From Planctomycetota bacterium (GTDB lineage: Bacteria > Planctomycetota > Planctomycetia > Pirellulales > Pirellulaceae), in contig VGZA01000013.1 in NCBI GenBank assembly GCA_016872775.1, positions 49,486 through 113,485 on the forward strand: a DNA stretch of 64,000 bases, in the 5' to 3' direction. Positions 18,821-27,617 of this stretch are shown in pieces (the first letter of the stretch is position 1; the number at the start of each line of letters is the position of its first letter). The position numbers and the translations under genes are program-made. The notes under the pieces are model-generated. The model was not told where the DNA came from and did no database searches. It saw only the letters and a program-made list of their open reading frames with translations.

Positions 18821-19650
18821 TGGTCCCGCAGCCGCCAATTCCGACGTCCCCGGAACTCGAGGCGGCCCTCTCGGCCGCGCGCGAGGGCGCGGAAATTGTC
18901 TCGCATTTCTTCCGGCATGGCGTGCCGGTCCGCGGCAAGCAGTCTCACAACCTGGTAACCGACGCTGATATTGAATCCGAGCGGGCGATTGTCCGGGGAC
19001 TTGGCGAACGGTTTCCCGAGCATGCGATCATCTCGGAGGAAGAGCACGCGGAGCGGAAAGCGGCCGAACATCTCTGGGTGATCGATCCGCTGGATGGAAC
19101 GAACAACTTTGCCCATCAGGTCCCGCATTTCGCGGTCTCGATCGCCTATTTCCATCAAGGCCAGCCCAGGATCGGTGTCGTCGTCGATCCGCTAACCGGC
19201 GACAGCTACGTTGCCGTCGCCGGCGAGGGCGCCTATCTCGGCAAGAATCGACTTCACGTGGACGCCGCGCAACGTTTGGATCAGGCGTTGATTGGCGTCG
19301 GTTTTTATTACGACCGGGGTCAGATCATGGAAGAGACATTGCTGGCGATCCGCGATCTGTTTCGCCGCAATATCCACGGAATCCGTCGGTTCGGCGCCGC
19401 GTCGCTCGACCTGTGCTGGGTTGCCGCCGGCCGGTTCAGCGGCTTCTTCGAGTTTGAATTGTCGAGTTGGGATTTCGCGGCCGGAATGCTGATCGTACGG
19501 GAGGCAGGGGGAATCGTCACGAGCTGCCAGGGCCGCCCGCTGCCGCTGGAGAAGACGAGCGTCCTTGCGAGCAACGGAACCCTGCATGCGGCTATCCTGG
19601 GCTGCATTCAGCCGCACTACGAATGTTGCCTCGGCGGTCCAGCCGGCTAG
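18820..19650 (+). CDS. suhB: inositol monophosphatase family protein
   Basis: A 276-residue phosphatase of the IMPase/SuhB/CysQ superfamily. The catalytic metal motifs are visible: ISEEEH (about residue 68) for the first Glu, WVIDPLDGTNNF (about 88-99) and SSWDFAAGMLIV near residue 215. The family dephosphorylates inositol phosphates, fructose-1,6-bisphosphate, histidinol phosphate or PAP; which one is not decidable from the sequence. The gene overlaps the previous stop by one base. Its stop codon TAG (19648-19650) is the first three bases of the dispersed repeat at 19648-19700. Confidence 0.9.
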   Translation: MVPQPPIPTSPELEAALSAAREGAEIVSHFFRHGVPVRGKQSHNLVTDADIESERAIVRGLGERFPEHAIISEEEHAERKAAEHLWVIDPLDGTNNFAHQVPHFAVSIAYFHQGQPRIGVVVDPLTGDSYVAVAGEGAYLGKNRLHVDAAQRLDQALIGVGFYYDRGQIMEETLLAIRDLFRRNIHGIRRFGAASLDLCWVAAGRFSGFFEFELSSWDFAAGMLIVREAGGIVTSCQGRPLPLEKTSVLASNGTLHAAILGCIQPHYECCLGGPAG

Positions 19651-19700
19651 TCCGTTGTACGAAGTGCCGACCCCAAGACCTGGCTTTGACAGAGCACTAG
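19648..19700. repeat. dispersed 52-bp repeat, copy 1 (TAG at both ends)
   Basis: It fills the whole space between the convergent suhB-like and citrate synthase genes. Both ends are TAG read outward-to-gene: the left TAG is the stop of the suhB-like gene and, on the other strand, the right CTA (19697-19699) is the stop of citrate synthase. The core from 19649 matches 58718-58769 at 45 of 52 positions, and its right end matches 34996-35010 (15 bases, inverted). Confidence 0.8.
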
Positions 19701-20848
19701 GGACGATCCTCGAGGCGCGGGACGGTGCGGGCTGTCACGCCGGCATACGATGCGCGCGGTTGGATCAGCCGATTGTTCGACTGCTGTTCGATAATATGGG
19801 CGCACCACCCGCTGATTCGGCTCAACGCAAACAACGGTGTAAACGTCTCGGCTGAGAAACCGAGGTAGCGGAAAATGCGGGCGCTGGGCCAATCGACGTT
19901 CGGGTGAAGCCCCGTCCGCAGGCGCATCGCCTGCTCGACCTGTTCCGCGGCCTGCTCGAGCCTTTCGTTGCCCGTTTCGAACGCCAGTTCCCGACAGAGT
20001 GGTTGCAGGGATTGCGCGCGAATATCGCCGTGCTTGTAGACGCGGTGGCCGAACCCCATGACGCGTTGCTTGCGAGCGAGCAACCCTTGGACCCATGCGT
20101 CCGGATCACCGGACTCGAACGCCTCGTGAAGTGCTTCGCCGATCCGTTCCAGCGCGCCGCCGTGCAGTGGCCCCTGCAACGCGCCGAGCGCCGCCACCAC
20201 CGCGGCATACAGGTCCGACAACGTCGACGCCACGACGCGGGCTGTGAATGTCGATGCGTTAAACTCATGATCGGCGTACATGATCAGCGTCGCATTCAGC
20301 ACGGGAATGGCGCGCGGTGTGGCCGCGGTACCGCCCACCAGCCGCAACACGTTTTCGGCCAGCCCGTGCCCCGGGTCATACGTTGGCGTGATCGGACCAG
20401 TTTTCTTGCAGCGGGCGGCCGCCAGTAGCAGCGGGAACTGCGCGAGCAGTTGTTCCGCCTTGCGCAAGCTGGCGTCGCGGCCACCGGCCGCCCGCGCCGG
20501 ATCGTAATGCGAAAGCAGGCTGACACCGGTCCGCAAACGATCGAGCAGGGGCGCCGTTGCAGGCAAGTCCCGGACAACTTGCAAAACCGCAGGATCGACG
20601 CTGGCCGCGGCGAGTCGCGACTGGAACTGCCGCAATGTCACTGCATCGGGCAAGTCACCGTGCAGCACCAAGTAGGCGACTTCCTCGAAAGACGATTGCG
20701 CGGCGAGTTCCTGAATCGCGTAGCCGCGGTAACGTAATCCATCGGCCAGCGTGCTGATCGCCGTTTCGCCGGCAATTATCCCCTCCAATCCCTCCTGCCG
20801 CGCGCGATCGCCCGCACAACCGCCGCTTTTCTCCATCGCACTGGTCAC
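19697..20848 (-). CDS. gltA: citrate synthase
   Basis: A 383-residue citrate synthase condensing acetyl-CoA with oxaloacetate. The catalytic residues are present: the His of MYADHEFNASTFTARV, the His of GPLHGGALER, the loop VMGFGHRVYKHGDIRA, the Asp of HPNVDWPSARI, and the C-terminal Arg of EQQSNNRLIQPRA. The short, NADH-insensitive type length (about 380) also covers 2-methylcitrate synthase, and nothing here excludes that. A GTG at 20848 and an ATG at 20836 are possible starts; neither has a strong ribosome site. Its TAG stop lies in the dispersed repeat. Confidence 0.92.
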   Translation of the reverse strand: MTSAMEKSGGCAGDRARQEGLEGIIAGETAISTLADGLRYRGYAIQELAAQSSFEEVAYLVLHGDLPDAVTLRQFQSRLAAASVDPAVLQVVRDLPATAPLLDRLRTGVSLLSHYDPARAAGGRDASLRKAEQLLAQFPLLLAAARCKKTGPITPTYDPGHGLAENVLRLVGGTAATPRAIPVLNATLIMYADHEFNASTFTARVVASTLSDLYAAVVAALGALQGPLHGGALERIGEALHEAFESGDPDAWVQGLLARKQRVMGFGHRVYKHGDIRAQSLQPLCRELAFETGNERLEQAAEQVEQAMRLRTGLHPNVDWPSARIFRYLGFSAETFTPLFALSRISGWCAHIIEQQSNNRLIQPRASYAGVTARTVPRLEDRP

Positions 20849-20953
20849 TTTCCTTGGACGCTGGCATAATCAACGGAACTCTTGGCACGTAATATAAGAG
20901 TCCCTTAAACGACCGGCAAGCAGATCCACGCATCCTCACTCGAACCGCATCCC

Positions 20954-22657
20954 TTGAACATTCAACTGCCCGAGCATCACTCGTCTGCGACGAGTGCGGA
21001 CCGTCGTTGGATCGAGTCTCCATGGTGGATGGAGACCGCGATGATTCTGATGCTCTGTCTCGCCGCGGGCGGCAGTCCCGCGCCGGACGCAAACGAAGCG
21101 CATTATCTGTCGAAGGCACGCCACTACTGGAATCCGGGGTGGTGCGCGGGCGACCCGTTTCTCGAGTCGGCCGACGCGCACGTGGTGTTTTACTGGACGT
21201 TTGGCTGGGTTGCGTCACTGCTGCCGTTTCCCGTCGCCGCATGGTTGGGCCGCCTGATCACCTGGACGATGCTGGCGCTGGCCTGGCAACGATTGAGCCG
21301 CGCGATTTGCCCGCTGCCGTGGCATGCCGTTTTGTCGGCCGGCCTGCTGATCGCCGGCGTCCAGCTTTGCCATTTTGGGGGCGAATGGCTGATTGGCGGC
21401 GTAGAAGCCAAGGGGTTCGCGTTCGCCGCCGTGTTTCTGGCCCTGGAACGAATGCTCCGGAATCGCTGGAACACGGCTGCCTTGTTGCTGGGCATCGCCA
21501 CGTCCCTACATGTGCTGGTCGGCGGATGGTCGCTGGTCGCGGCGGCCGGCGCCTGGTGGGGCTGCGGTTCGTTTCGACCAAAGCTCTCTCGCCTTGCCCC
21601 GGGTCTGGCGGCAGGCTGCGCCCTCGCCCTGCCCGGTTTGATCCCCGCGTTGTTGCTGACTTGGGGAACACCCGGCGAGATCGTCGACAAAGCCAACCTG
21701 ATCTACGTTTACCAGCGGCTGGCTCACCATCTTGTGTTCCATCGGATCGTCCACGATCACGCGACTCCGTTCTTGCCACTGTTTCGACATCTGATCCTGC
21801 TCGCAATCTGGGCCATGCTGAGTTGGCGCACGCCTTGCGTTCTGTCGCAGGGACAGCTGGGACAGCGGCCCGTGCGCGGATTCGTCGGATCGGCCGTGGC
21901 AATCGCGATCGCCGGCGCGCTGCTGGATCAACTGCTGCTGCCCATGCCGAGTCTCTCGGCCGCGATCCTGCGCTATTACTGGTTCCGGTTAAGTGACGTC
22001 GCACTGCCGGCGGGGCTGGCATTGACGGTGGTCGGCCTGCTGCGGGCCTACCGGGATGCGCCAACAACATTATCGCGATCAACATTCTCGGTCGCCTTGC
22101 TGTGCGTGCTGGCCAATCTGGCAGCCAACGTTGTCTCCCGAGGTTGGGAAGCCAATGTCGGATCGGGCCGCGCGGCGCTGGGAGGAGCCGAATTCGCGTT
22201 GAAAGAACATCCGCAACTTTATCGCCAGTGGCGCGATTGTTGCGCATGGATACGCGAGCACACGCCCGCCGATGCGCGATGCCTCACGCCACGCTGGCAG
22301 CAAACATTCAAGTGGTTCGCCGAACGCAGCGAAGTCGTCACCTGGAAAGATATTCCGCAGGACGCCCGCAGCGTCGTCGCGTGGTGGGAGCGGCTTGAAG
22401 AGGCCTGTCCCCCGGTCGTCTCGGCAGGCGGTATCGCGGCGTTGAGCGACGAGCAGATCCTGGAGCTGGCCCGGCGCTACGAATTCCAGTTCATCGTTGT
22501 CGATAAATGGCTGGGACAGCGCGAATTCGGCTTTCGACGCGTCTATCCGCTCGATAAAGGTCACTCCGAATACGAGGTGTATGAACTACCTCGGTCGATC
22601 CAACTTAATGATCCAGTCACGCGGATCGGCATCGCAGATCGAAAGGAGGATAAATAG
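20954..22657 (+). CDS. multi-pass membrane protein (DUF6798-like)
   Basis: A 567-residue protein with about ten transmembrane helices and a soluble C-terminal domain (about residues 410-560). After the first helices comes DANEAHYLSKARHYWNP and FYWTFGWV. The C-terminal part reads WIREHTPADARCLTPRWQQTFKWFAERSEVVTWKD, then a CPPVVSAGG segment. This layout matches what I know as DUF6798 in planctomycetes, a relative of glycosyltransferase-like membrane proteins; activity is unknown. The first codon is TTG 20954 with no clear ribosome site, so the start is uncertain. The Nudix gene follows after 3 bases, so the two are co-transcribed. Confidence 0.75.
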   Translation: MNIQLPEHHSSATSADRRWIESPWWMETAMILMLCLAAGGSPAPDANEAHYLSKARHYWNPGWCAGDPFLESADAHVVFYWTFGWVASLLPFPVAAWLGRLITWTMLALAWQRLSRAICPLPWHAVLSAGLLIAGVQLCHFGGEWLIGGVEAKGFAFAAVFLALERMLRNRWNTAALLLGIATSLHVLVGGWSLVAAAGAWWGCGSFRPKLSRLAPGLAAGCALALPGLIPALLLTWGTPGEIVDKANLIYVYQRLAHHLVFHRIVHDHATPFLPLFRHLILLAIWAMLSWRTPCVLSQGQLGQRPVRGFVGSAVAIAIAGALLDQLLLPMPSLSAAILRYYWFRLSDVALPAGLALTVVGLLRAYRDAPTTLSRSTFSVALLCVLANLAANVVSRGWEANVGSGRAALGGAEFALKEHPQLYRQWRDCCAWIREHTPADARCLTPRWQQTFKWFAERSEVVTWKDIPQDARSVVAWWERLEEACPPVVSAGGIAALSDEQILELARRYEFQFIVVDKWLGQREFGFRRVYPLDKGHSEYEVYELPRSIQLNDPVTRIGIADRKEDK

Positions 22658-22660
22658 TCC

Positions 22661-23335
22661 GTGCCCGAAACGGTGGATTCGAACGACAACGCCTCTTCAG
22701 GCGACGATCAACTTCCCGCGCGGTTAGCGCGGCGGATCTCGGCTGGATTACCGGGCGCCGCGGCCTACGCCTCCTTCACTCCGGAACTCGCCTACGGCCG
22801 ACATGCGAGTCCGCCGGGTCCCGGTTTCCGCAGCGCCGCCACGTTGGTACTCTGCTTCGCCCGCGGCCACCAATGGCACGTGGTGCTTACTTTGCGCCCG
22901 GGACACCTGCCGAGCCACGCGGGCCAGGTCTGTTTTCCCGGCGGCGAATTGGAGACAGGCGAGACGCCCGAGCAGGCCGCGCTGCGCGAACTGGCGGAAG
23001 AACTCGGGATCGACGCGCGTCAGGTCGTGCTGCTCGGTCGCCTCACGCCAATCTACATCTTTGCCAGTCATTTCCTGGTGACGCCGATGGTTGGCTGGAT
23101 CAATTCCCCACCCGATTTCCGGCGCGACAGCAACGAAGTGGAAAAGGTTCTCGAGTTGCCGCTCGCTCAACTCGCTTCACTTCATCGGCCCAATCTGCAT
23201 ATCATCGATCGGCGCGGGTTGTCGTTCGCCGCACCGCACGTTGAATGCCAAGGGCATCGCGTCTGGGGCGCAACCTGTATGATGCTCGCCGAACTGGCCG
23301 CACTGTGGCGCGACGTGACTCGCCGCAGTCCGTGA
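22661..23335 (+). CDS. Nudix hydrolase, CoA-pyrophosphatase type
   Basis: A 224-residue protein with a complete Nudix box GGELETGETPEQAALRELAEELGI (Gly, Glu, and the REUxEExGU signature) near residues 89-112, preceded by the LTLRPGHLPSHAGQVCFPG segment typical of the CoA-pyrophosphatase (YeaB/NudL) group. Expected action: cleavage of CoA and derivatives to 4'-phosphopantetheine and 3',5'-ADP. The start is GTG 22661; AAGGAGG lies upstream inside the last codons of the membrane protein. It precedes argC by about 77 bases, a gap that includes no obvious terminator. Confidence 0.88.
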   Translation: MPETVDSNDNASSGDDQLPARLARRISAGLPGAAAYASFTPELAYGRHASPPGPGFRSAATLVLCFARGHQWHVVLTLRPGHLPSHAGQVCFPGGELETGETPEQAALRELAEELGIDARQVVLLGRLTPIYIFASHFLVTPMVGWINSPPDFRRDSNEVEKVLELPLAQLASLHRPNLHIIDRRGLSFAAPHVECQGHRVWGATCMMLAELAALWRDVTRRSP

Positions 23336-23412
23336 CGCTGGCCCGATTGATCATCGATTGATACAATGAGCGCAGTTGGAACGGGATGAAAATCGACGAG
23401 GAGTCCGGCAAG

Positions 23413-24423
23413 ATGATCCGTGTGGGAATTCTGGGAGCAACGGGCTATACCGCACTGGAGGCGATACGGATCCTGCTGCGACATCCGCAGGCGACGATCA
23501 CCGCGCTGACCAGCCGCCAGAACGGGAACCCACACGTCAGCCAGGTCCACCCGCAACTCGCCAGCCGGATCGATTTGCGCCTGGAGGATCTCAGTGTCGG
23601 GACGCTCGCGGAACGTTGCGACTGCGTCTTCAGTTGTCTGCCTCACGGCGCTTCCGCCGCCGTCGTACCGGACCTGCTGGCGGCGAACCTGCGCGTGGTC
23701 GACTTCAGCGCCGACTACCGCTTAACGACGCCGGAATCGTATCTGGAATGGTACGAACATCCCCACCCCGATCCGGAACGGCTCGGCACGACGGTGTACG
23801 GCCTGCCCGAACTGTTCGCCGACCAGATTCCCGCCGCAAAACTGATCGCGAATCCTGGTTGTTACCCGACTTCGGCGATCCTGGCACTCGCGCCGTTGCT
23901 GACCAATCGCCTGATCGAGACCGCCGACATCATCGTCGATTCCAAGAGCGGCATCAGCGGCGCCGGTCGTTCCCCGAAACTCACGACGCATTTTCCCGAA
24001 TGCAATGAGAGCCTTTCCGCCTACAATGTCGGCCGGCATCGACACACTCCGGAGATCGATCAGGTATTGCAGCGGAGCACGGGACACGAAGTGAATGTGG
24101 TTTTTACGCCCCACTTGATCCCGATGGACCGCGGTATCCTCACGACCACTTACTCGCGTCCGATCGGCCAGCATGGTGAGGAAGAGTTGATCGACTGCTT
24201 TCGCGAGTTCTACGAGGGAAAACCGTTTGTCCGCGTCAAAGAGAACTTGCCTGCGACCAAGGATGTCGCAGGCACCAATTTCTGCGACCTGACGGTGCGT
24301 GTTGTGCGCGGCCGGATCGTAACGGTGAGCTGCATCGACAATCTGATCAAGGGGGCCGCGGGGGCCGCGGTGCAGAATTTCAATGGGATGTACGGTTTTC
24401 CCGAAACGACCGCTTTGTGGTAG
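23413..24423 (+). CDS. argC: N-acetyl-gamma-glutamyl-phosphate reductase
   Basis: A 336-residue ArgC, third step of arginine synthesis, reducing N-acetylglutamyl-phosphate to the semialdehyde with NADPH. The NADP fold starts at once ([16 protein letters not shown]), and the catalytic Cys is in [15 protein letters not shown] (about residue 150). The C-terminal half holds [13 protein letters not shown] and [12 protein letters not shown] 23413 (GAGGAG about 10 bases upstream) is preferred over 23386. argJ follows after 53 bases, consistent with one operon. The region around 24353 contains GGGGGCCGCG twice within codons, a harmless direct repeat. Confidence 0.94.
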   Translation: MIRVGILGATGYTALEAIRILLRHPQATITALTSRQNGNPHVSQVHPQLASRIDLRLEDLSVGTLAERCDCVFSCLPHGASAAVVPDLLAANLRVVDFSADYRLTTPESYLEWYEHPHPDPERLGTTVYGLPELFADQIPAAKLIANPGCYPTSAILALAPLLTNRLIETADIIVDSKSGISGAGRSPKLTTHFPECNESLSAYNVGRHRHTPEIDQVLQRSTGHEVNVVFTPHLIPMDRGILTTTYSRPIGQHGEEELIDCFREFYEGKPFVRVKENLPATKDVAGTNFCDLTVRVVRGRIVTVSCIDNLIKGAAGAAVQNFNGMYGFPETTALW

Positions 24424-24476
24424 CATTGCCCGGGAGCTCGCTCGATCCGCGCGGTGACAAACGATGGGAGCCTAGT

Positions 24477-25667
24477 ATGTCGCAGGAATTGCCTCGGGGA
24501 TTCGAATACGCTGGCGTCCGCTGCGGAATCAAGCGTACCGGCAAAGATGACTTCGCCATGATTGCCGCGCGCCACGGCGCCGTCGCCGCGGGGGTTTACA
24601 CTCAGAATCTGGTCTTTGCCGCGCCGGTCGAGTGGGATCGACGCTACACCCCGTCCGCCGACGTCCGCGTGGTCGCCGTCAATTCCGGCAACGCCAATGC
24701 CTGTACCGGGCAGCGCGGCCTGGATGACGCGCATTCCATGGCGCGGCTGGCCGCCGATACGATCGGCGCGCGGGCCGAGCAATGCTTGGTCATGTCCACC
24801 GGGATCATCGGTGAATTCCTGCCGATGGATCGTATCGCCGAAGGCACGCGACTCGCCGCCGCACGGCTGGGGAGCGAGCAGCAGCATTTCCTGGCCGCCG
24901 CGCAGGCGATCATGACCACCGACAGTTTCCCCAAATATGTCCAGCGCAGCTTTACGGTCGGCGAGCAAGAGATCGCGGTCGCCGGAATGGCGAAAGGGGC
25001 CGGCATGATCGGCCCGCGGATGGCGACGATGCTGGCGGTGATTACCACCGACGCTCGCCTGACGCCCGCCGCCGCGCAGGACGCCCTGACGGCGGCTGTC
25101 GAATTGAGCTTCAACTGCATCAGCGTCGAAGGGCATATGAGCACCAACGACACGGTGCTGTTGCTCGCCAGCGGAAACGCAGGCGGCGAACCGATGACCG
25201 GCCGGCGGCTCGCCGAATTCACCGAGTGCCTGGCCGACACCTGCGCTCAACTCGCCAAGATGATTCCCAATGATGGCGAAGGAGCCACGCATCTTATCGA
25301 GATCGAAGTTCGCGGTACCGCCTCCAACGAAGACGCTCGACGGATCGCTAAGACGATCGCCGAAAGCGCCTTGGTAAAAACGGCGATTTGCGGCGCCGAT
25401 CCCAATTGGGGCCGCATCGTTTCCGCCGCCGGCTATGCCGGCCCGAAATTTGATCCGCAACAGGTCGATCTGCTGCTGAATGGATTCCGGCTCTATGAAC
25501 GCGGTGCCCCGCTGCGGTTCGATGCGGCCGCGGTTTCCGAAGCGATCAAGTCCCAGCGCGACACACGGATCGAATTGCAAGTCGGCGATGGGACAGGCCA
25601 TTGCCGGTTTTGGACGAGCGACTTGACGCACGAGTATATCCGCATCAATGCCGACTATCACACCTGA
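24477..25667 (+). CDS. argJ: bifunctional ornithine acetyltransferase / N-acetylglutamate synthase
   Basis: A 396-residue ArgJ, recycling the acetyl group between N-acetylornithine and glutamate, and in bifunctional forms also using acetyl-CoA. It is made as a proenzyme cut before Thr in the motif KGAGMIGPRMATML (the Thr is at about residue 184). Other family marks: VAVNSGNANACTG, SVEGHMSTNDTV, GADPNWGRI. ATG 24477 has GGGAG upstream; a TTG-type start at 24417 would overlap argC and is unlikely. Together with argC this gives a cyclic arginine pathway. No terminator was seen before the next promoter at 25749. Confidence 0.94.
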   Translation: MSQELPRGFEYAGVRCGIKRTGKDDFAMIAARHGAVAAGVYTQNLVFAAPVEWDRRYTPSADVRVVAVNSGNANACTGQRGLDDAHSMARLAADTIGARAEQCLVMSTGIIGEFLPMDRIAEGTRLAAARLGSEQQHFLAAAQAIMTTDSFPKYVQRSFTVGEQEIAVAGMAKGAGMIGPRMATMLAVITTDARLTPAAAQDALTAAVELSFNCISVEGHMSTNDTVLLLASGNAGGEPMTGRRLAEFTECLADTCAQLAKMIPNDGEGATHLIEIEVRGTASNEDARRIAKTIAESALVKTAICGADPNWGRIVSAAGYAGPKFDPQQVDLLLNGFRLYERGAPLRFDAAAVSEAIKSQRDTRIELQVGDGTGHCRFWTSDLTHEYIRINADYHT

Positions 25668-25748
25668 GGCACCTGCCAATCCCGTTAGTACGTTAACGAT
25701 TGACCAGCCCGGCAGGCACCAAGTTTCCGTTGCCCTATTGCGCAGTGC

Positions 25749-25777
25749 TTGACAGGTGGCAGTTTACTGATTATACT
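25749..25777 (+). promoter_or_regulatory. consensus sigma70-type promoter
   Basis: TTGACA at 25749-25754, exactly 17 bases, TATACT at 25772-25777. It drives the small CxxCH protein at 25953 through an untranslated leader of about 170 bases. Confidence 0.75.
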
Positions 25778-25952
25778 GGTCGGGTAAACTTCCCCGCGTG
25801 CGGATACCGCACCACCCGCCGAATGCGTCCCGTACGCTGTCCGGCTCACAATTCCCCTACCGCCTTCTCGATAATCTTCCATCCACACCCCGTGCCAATG
25901 GCGCGGGACCTTAAGCATTGAAATTCCGTTTTTTCCAATTGGAGGTTCAAGA

Positions 25953-26336
25953 ATGAAGCGAGTTTGTGTAGCTTTGCTAGTCTGTTTTGTCCTGGTCGCC
26001 TTGAGCGGGCCGGCCTGGGCCATTCCGCCGTTCAAGAAGGGCTTCGATGACGTGTATGGCAAGAACGCCGATATCAAGAAGGCGTCCGACGAAGCGAAGT
26101 GCAACGTTTGCCACTTCGGAATGTCCAAGAAGATGAAAAACGACTACGGCAAAGCGCTGGCCGAGTTACTGAAAAAGGACAAGTTCAAGGAAGATCGAAT
26201 CAAAGCCGAGCCCGACGCGGTCAAGAAGGAAATCGAAGAAGCGTTAAAAAAGGTCGAGGACCAGAAGTCGAAGGACGGCGAGAAATTTGGCGATCGACTC
26301 AAGGCCAATAAACTGCCCGGCACGCCGGAATCCTGA
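25953..26336 (+). CDS. small secreted CxxCH (cytochrome c-like) protein
   Basis: A 127-residue protein: signal peptide (MKRVCVALLVCFVLVALSG, cut near AWA), then an acidic/basic helical protein with one heme-attachment-like motif CNVCH at about residues 50-54. About 40 percent of the mature part is Lys/Glu/Asp. A lone CxxCH suggests one c-type heme, but an axial Met partner (for example M57 or M62 region, FGMSKKMK) is only inferred. ATG 25953 has a strong GGAGG; a consensus promoter and a perfect terminator flank it, so it is a well expressed single-gene unit. The specific role is unknown. Confidence 0.82.
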   Translation: MKRVCVALLVCFVLVALSGPAWAIPPFKKGFDDVYGKNADIKKASDEAKCNVCHFGMSKKMKNDYGKALAELLKKDKFKEDRIKAEPDAVKKEIEEALKKVEDQKSKDGEKFGDRLKANKLPGTPES

Positions 26337-26366
26337 ACCAATCGCTCACGTATTCAACGCCGATTC

Positions 26367-26400
26367 GGCCCGCGGTGCAAAACACCGCGGGCCTTTTTTT
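26367..26400 (+). terminator. rho-independent terminator
   Basis: An 11-bp perfect stem, GGCCCGCGGTG / CACCGCGGGCC, with loop CAAAA, followed by seven T (26394-26400), 30 bases after the CxxCH gene stop. Confidence 0.92.
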
Positions 26401-26515
26401 GGGGTTACGGGGAACGGGGAGCGGTTGTGTGCTACGGTTGAGGGCTGTCTCGAGCCCGTGCCGAAGCTCGTGAGCCAAAGAACCCGGGTAGTGATCCCCG
26501 TAACCCGTTCCCCCG
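26401..26515. repeat. inverted TTACGGGG-type repeat
   Basis: Left arm near 26402 (GGGTTACGGGGAACGGGG) and an inverted right arm near 26493-26513 (CCCCGTAACCCGTTCCCCC). Similar TTACGGG/AACGGG runs occur near 30133-30160 and 30258-30272. They lie after genes, in DNA without coding signs. Confidence 0.55.
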
Positions 26516-26520
26516 TGCCC

Positions 26521-27390
26521 TCACTTTCCTCCGGCAGCTTCGAAATCGGCTTTCGCCTTCTTATGCTGGAGCTCCGACAGATCGGGGTTGGGCGTGGCGT
26601 CCCCCGGTTCCAGATTGAGAACCCACTTGATTCCGCCCAGGAGCGACGCGCGATAGGTCTCGCCGTTCCAAACCGATTCATTGTGCCCCAGGCTCATGTG
26701 CATCACTTTGCCTTCCCCATAGTTCTTCACCCAAAGGATCGGCACATGGTAGGGCTTCTTTAACTTGGTCTTCGCCATGTTCAGACTCATTAACACACGT
26801 ACCTTTTCGGGTTGCCAGTTTTTGAACTGGTAGATTTCATCCTTGATCGTGAATTCGGCTCCCCACGGCTTGGAGGCCGGATGCGATGGATCGTGAACCG
26901 TAATCGTAACGGTGTCACCGGCGTTCCACGGATGTCCGTCAAAAGTGCCACCCAGGGTATCCCAGTACTTTTTCTGGTTATGGAAGGTGTCGGCGGCCGA
27001 GTGTGCGCCGATCATGCCGTGGCCTTTTTGCTTCAGCCAGACATCAAAAAAATAGTCCAGTGTTTCCGGCTCGATCGGCAGATCGCCGGTCGTGTAAAAG
27101 AAGACGATGTCGTAGTTGGCGAGATTCTCCCGCGTAAAATCCTTTTCGCAATCCTGCGTGCAATCGACGCGGAACAGATTGCTGGCGATTCCAATTTCGG
27201 TCACGGCTTGTTCCGCGGGTGAAAGTTTGTCGGGCGGTCGGGTGACCGACCCATGTTTGAACCCTTTGCTCTGCGTGACCATCAGGATCCGGCCCGTTCG
27301 ACGAGTCGCCTCCTGGCCCGACGCATCTCCGAGACTTTGAACGAAAATCAACGCGGCCCCTACCGCGAACGTCAATTTGAATCGCACCAT
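26521..27390 (-). CDS. ThuA-domain protein, secreted
   Basis: A 289-residue protein: signal peptide (FKLTFAVGAALIFVQSLGDA, cut near GQE), then a ThuA (trehalose utilisation) class-I glutamine-amidotransferase-like fold: ILMVTQSKGFKHGSVTRPP, NLANYDIVFFYTTGDLPI, GHGMIGAHSAADTFH, and the C-terminal VMHMSLGHNESVW. Planctomycete ThuA proteins are numerous and are often secreted; the natural substrate is not established, despite the name. The family triad Cys is not evident where GATases have it (GAHSAAD), as usual for ThuA. ATG 27390 has a GGGAG site. It converges with the unit ending at the terminator 26367-26400. Confidence 0.88.
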   Translation of the reverse strand: MVRFKLTFAVGAALIFVQSLGDASGQEATRRTGRILMVTQSKGFKHGSVTRPPDKLSPAEQAVTEIGIASNLFRVDCTQDCEKDFTRENLANYDIVFFYTTGDLPIEPETLDYFFDVWLKQKGHGMIGAHSAADTFHNQKKYWDTLGGTFDGHPWNAGDTVTITVHDPSHPASKPWGAEFTIKDEIYQFKNWQPEKVRVLMSLNMAKTKLKKPYHVPILWVKNYGEGKVMHMSLGHNESVWNGETYRASLLGGIKWVLNLEPGDATPNPDLSELQHKKAKADFEAAGGK

Positions 27391-27617
27391 ACTGCTGCTC
27401 CCTGGAAAGGCGCCCGCTTCGCACTGCCATCGGACCGGCTTGGTTTACCGCCACGTCCGCTACGCCGCGTCATGCTATCACAGGCGATCGGCGACGCCAA
27501 GCGCCACATCGGTCTTGGCGGAATGCCGCGGAATCGCAACAATCATCGCTGCAAGGTCCGCGGGAAATCGTTTCACCCACGCTGTATTTTCAGGTCATTT
27601 TCGAACAGGAACCCGCC

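Noticed and set aside
24210..25679. 489-residue open frame on the minus strand
   Set aside because: Antisense to argC/argJ; Gly/Arg-rich noise.
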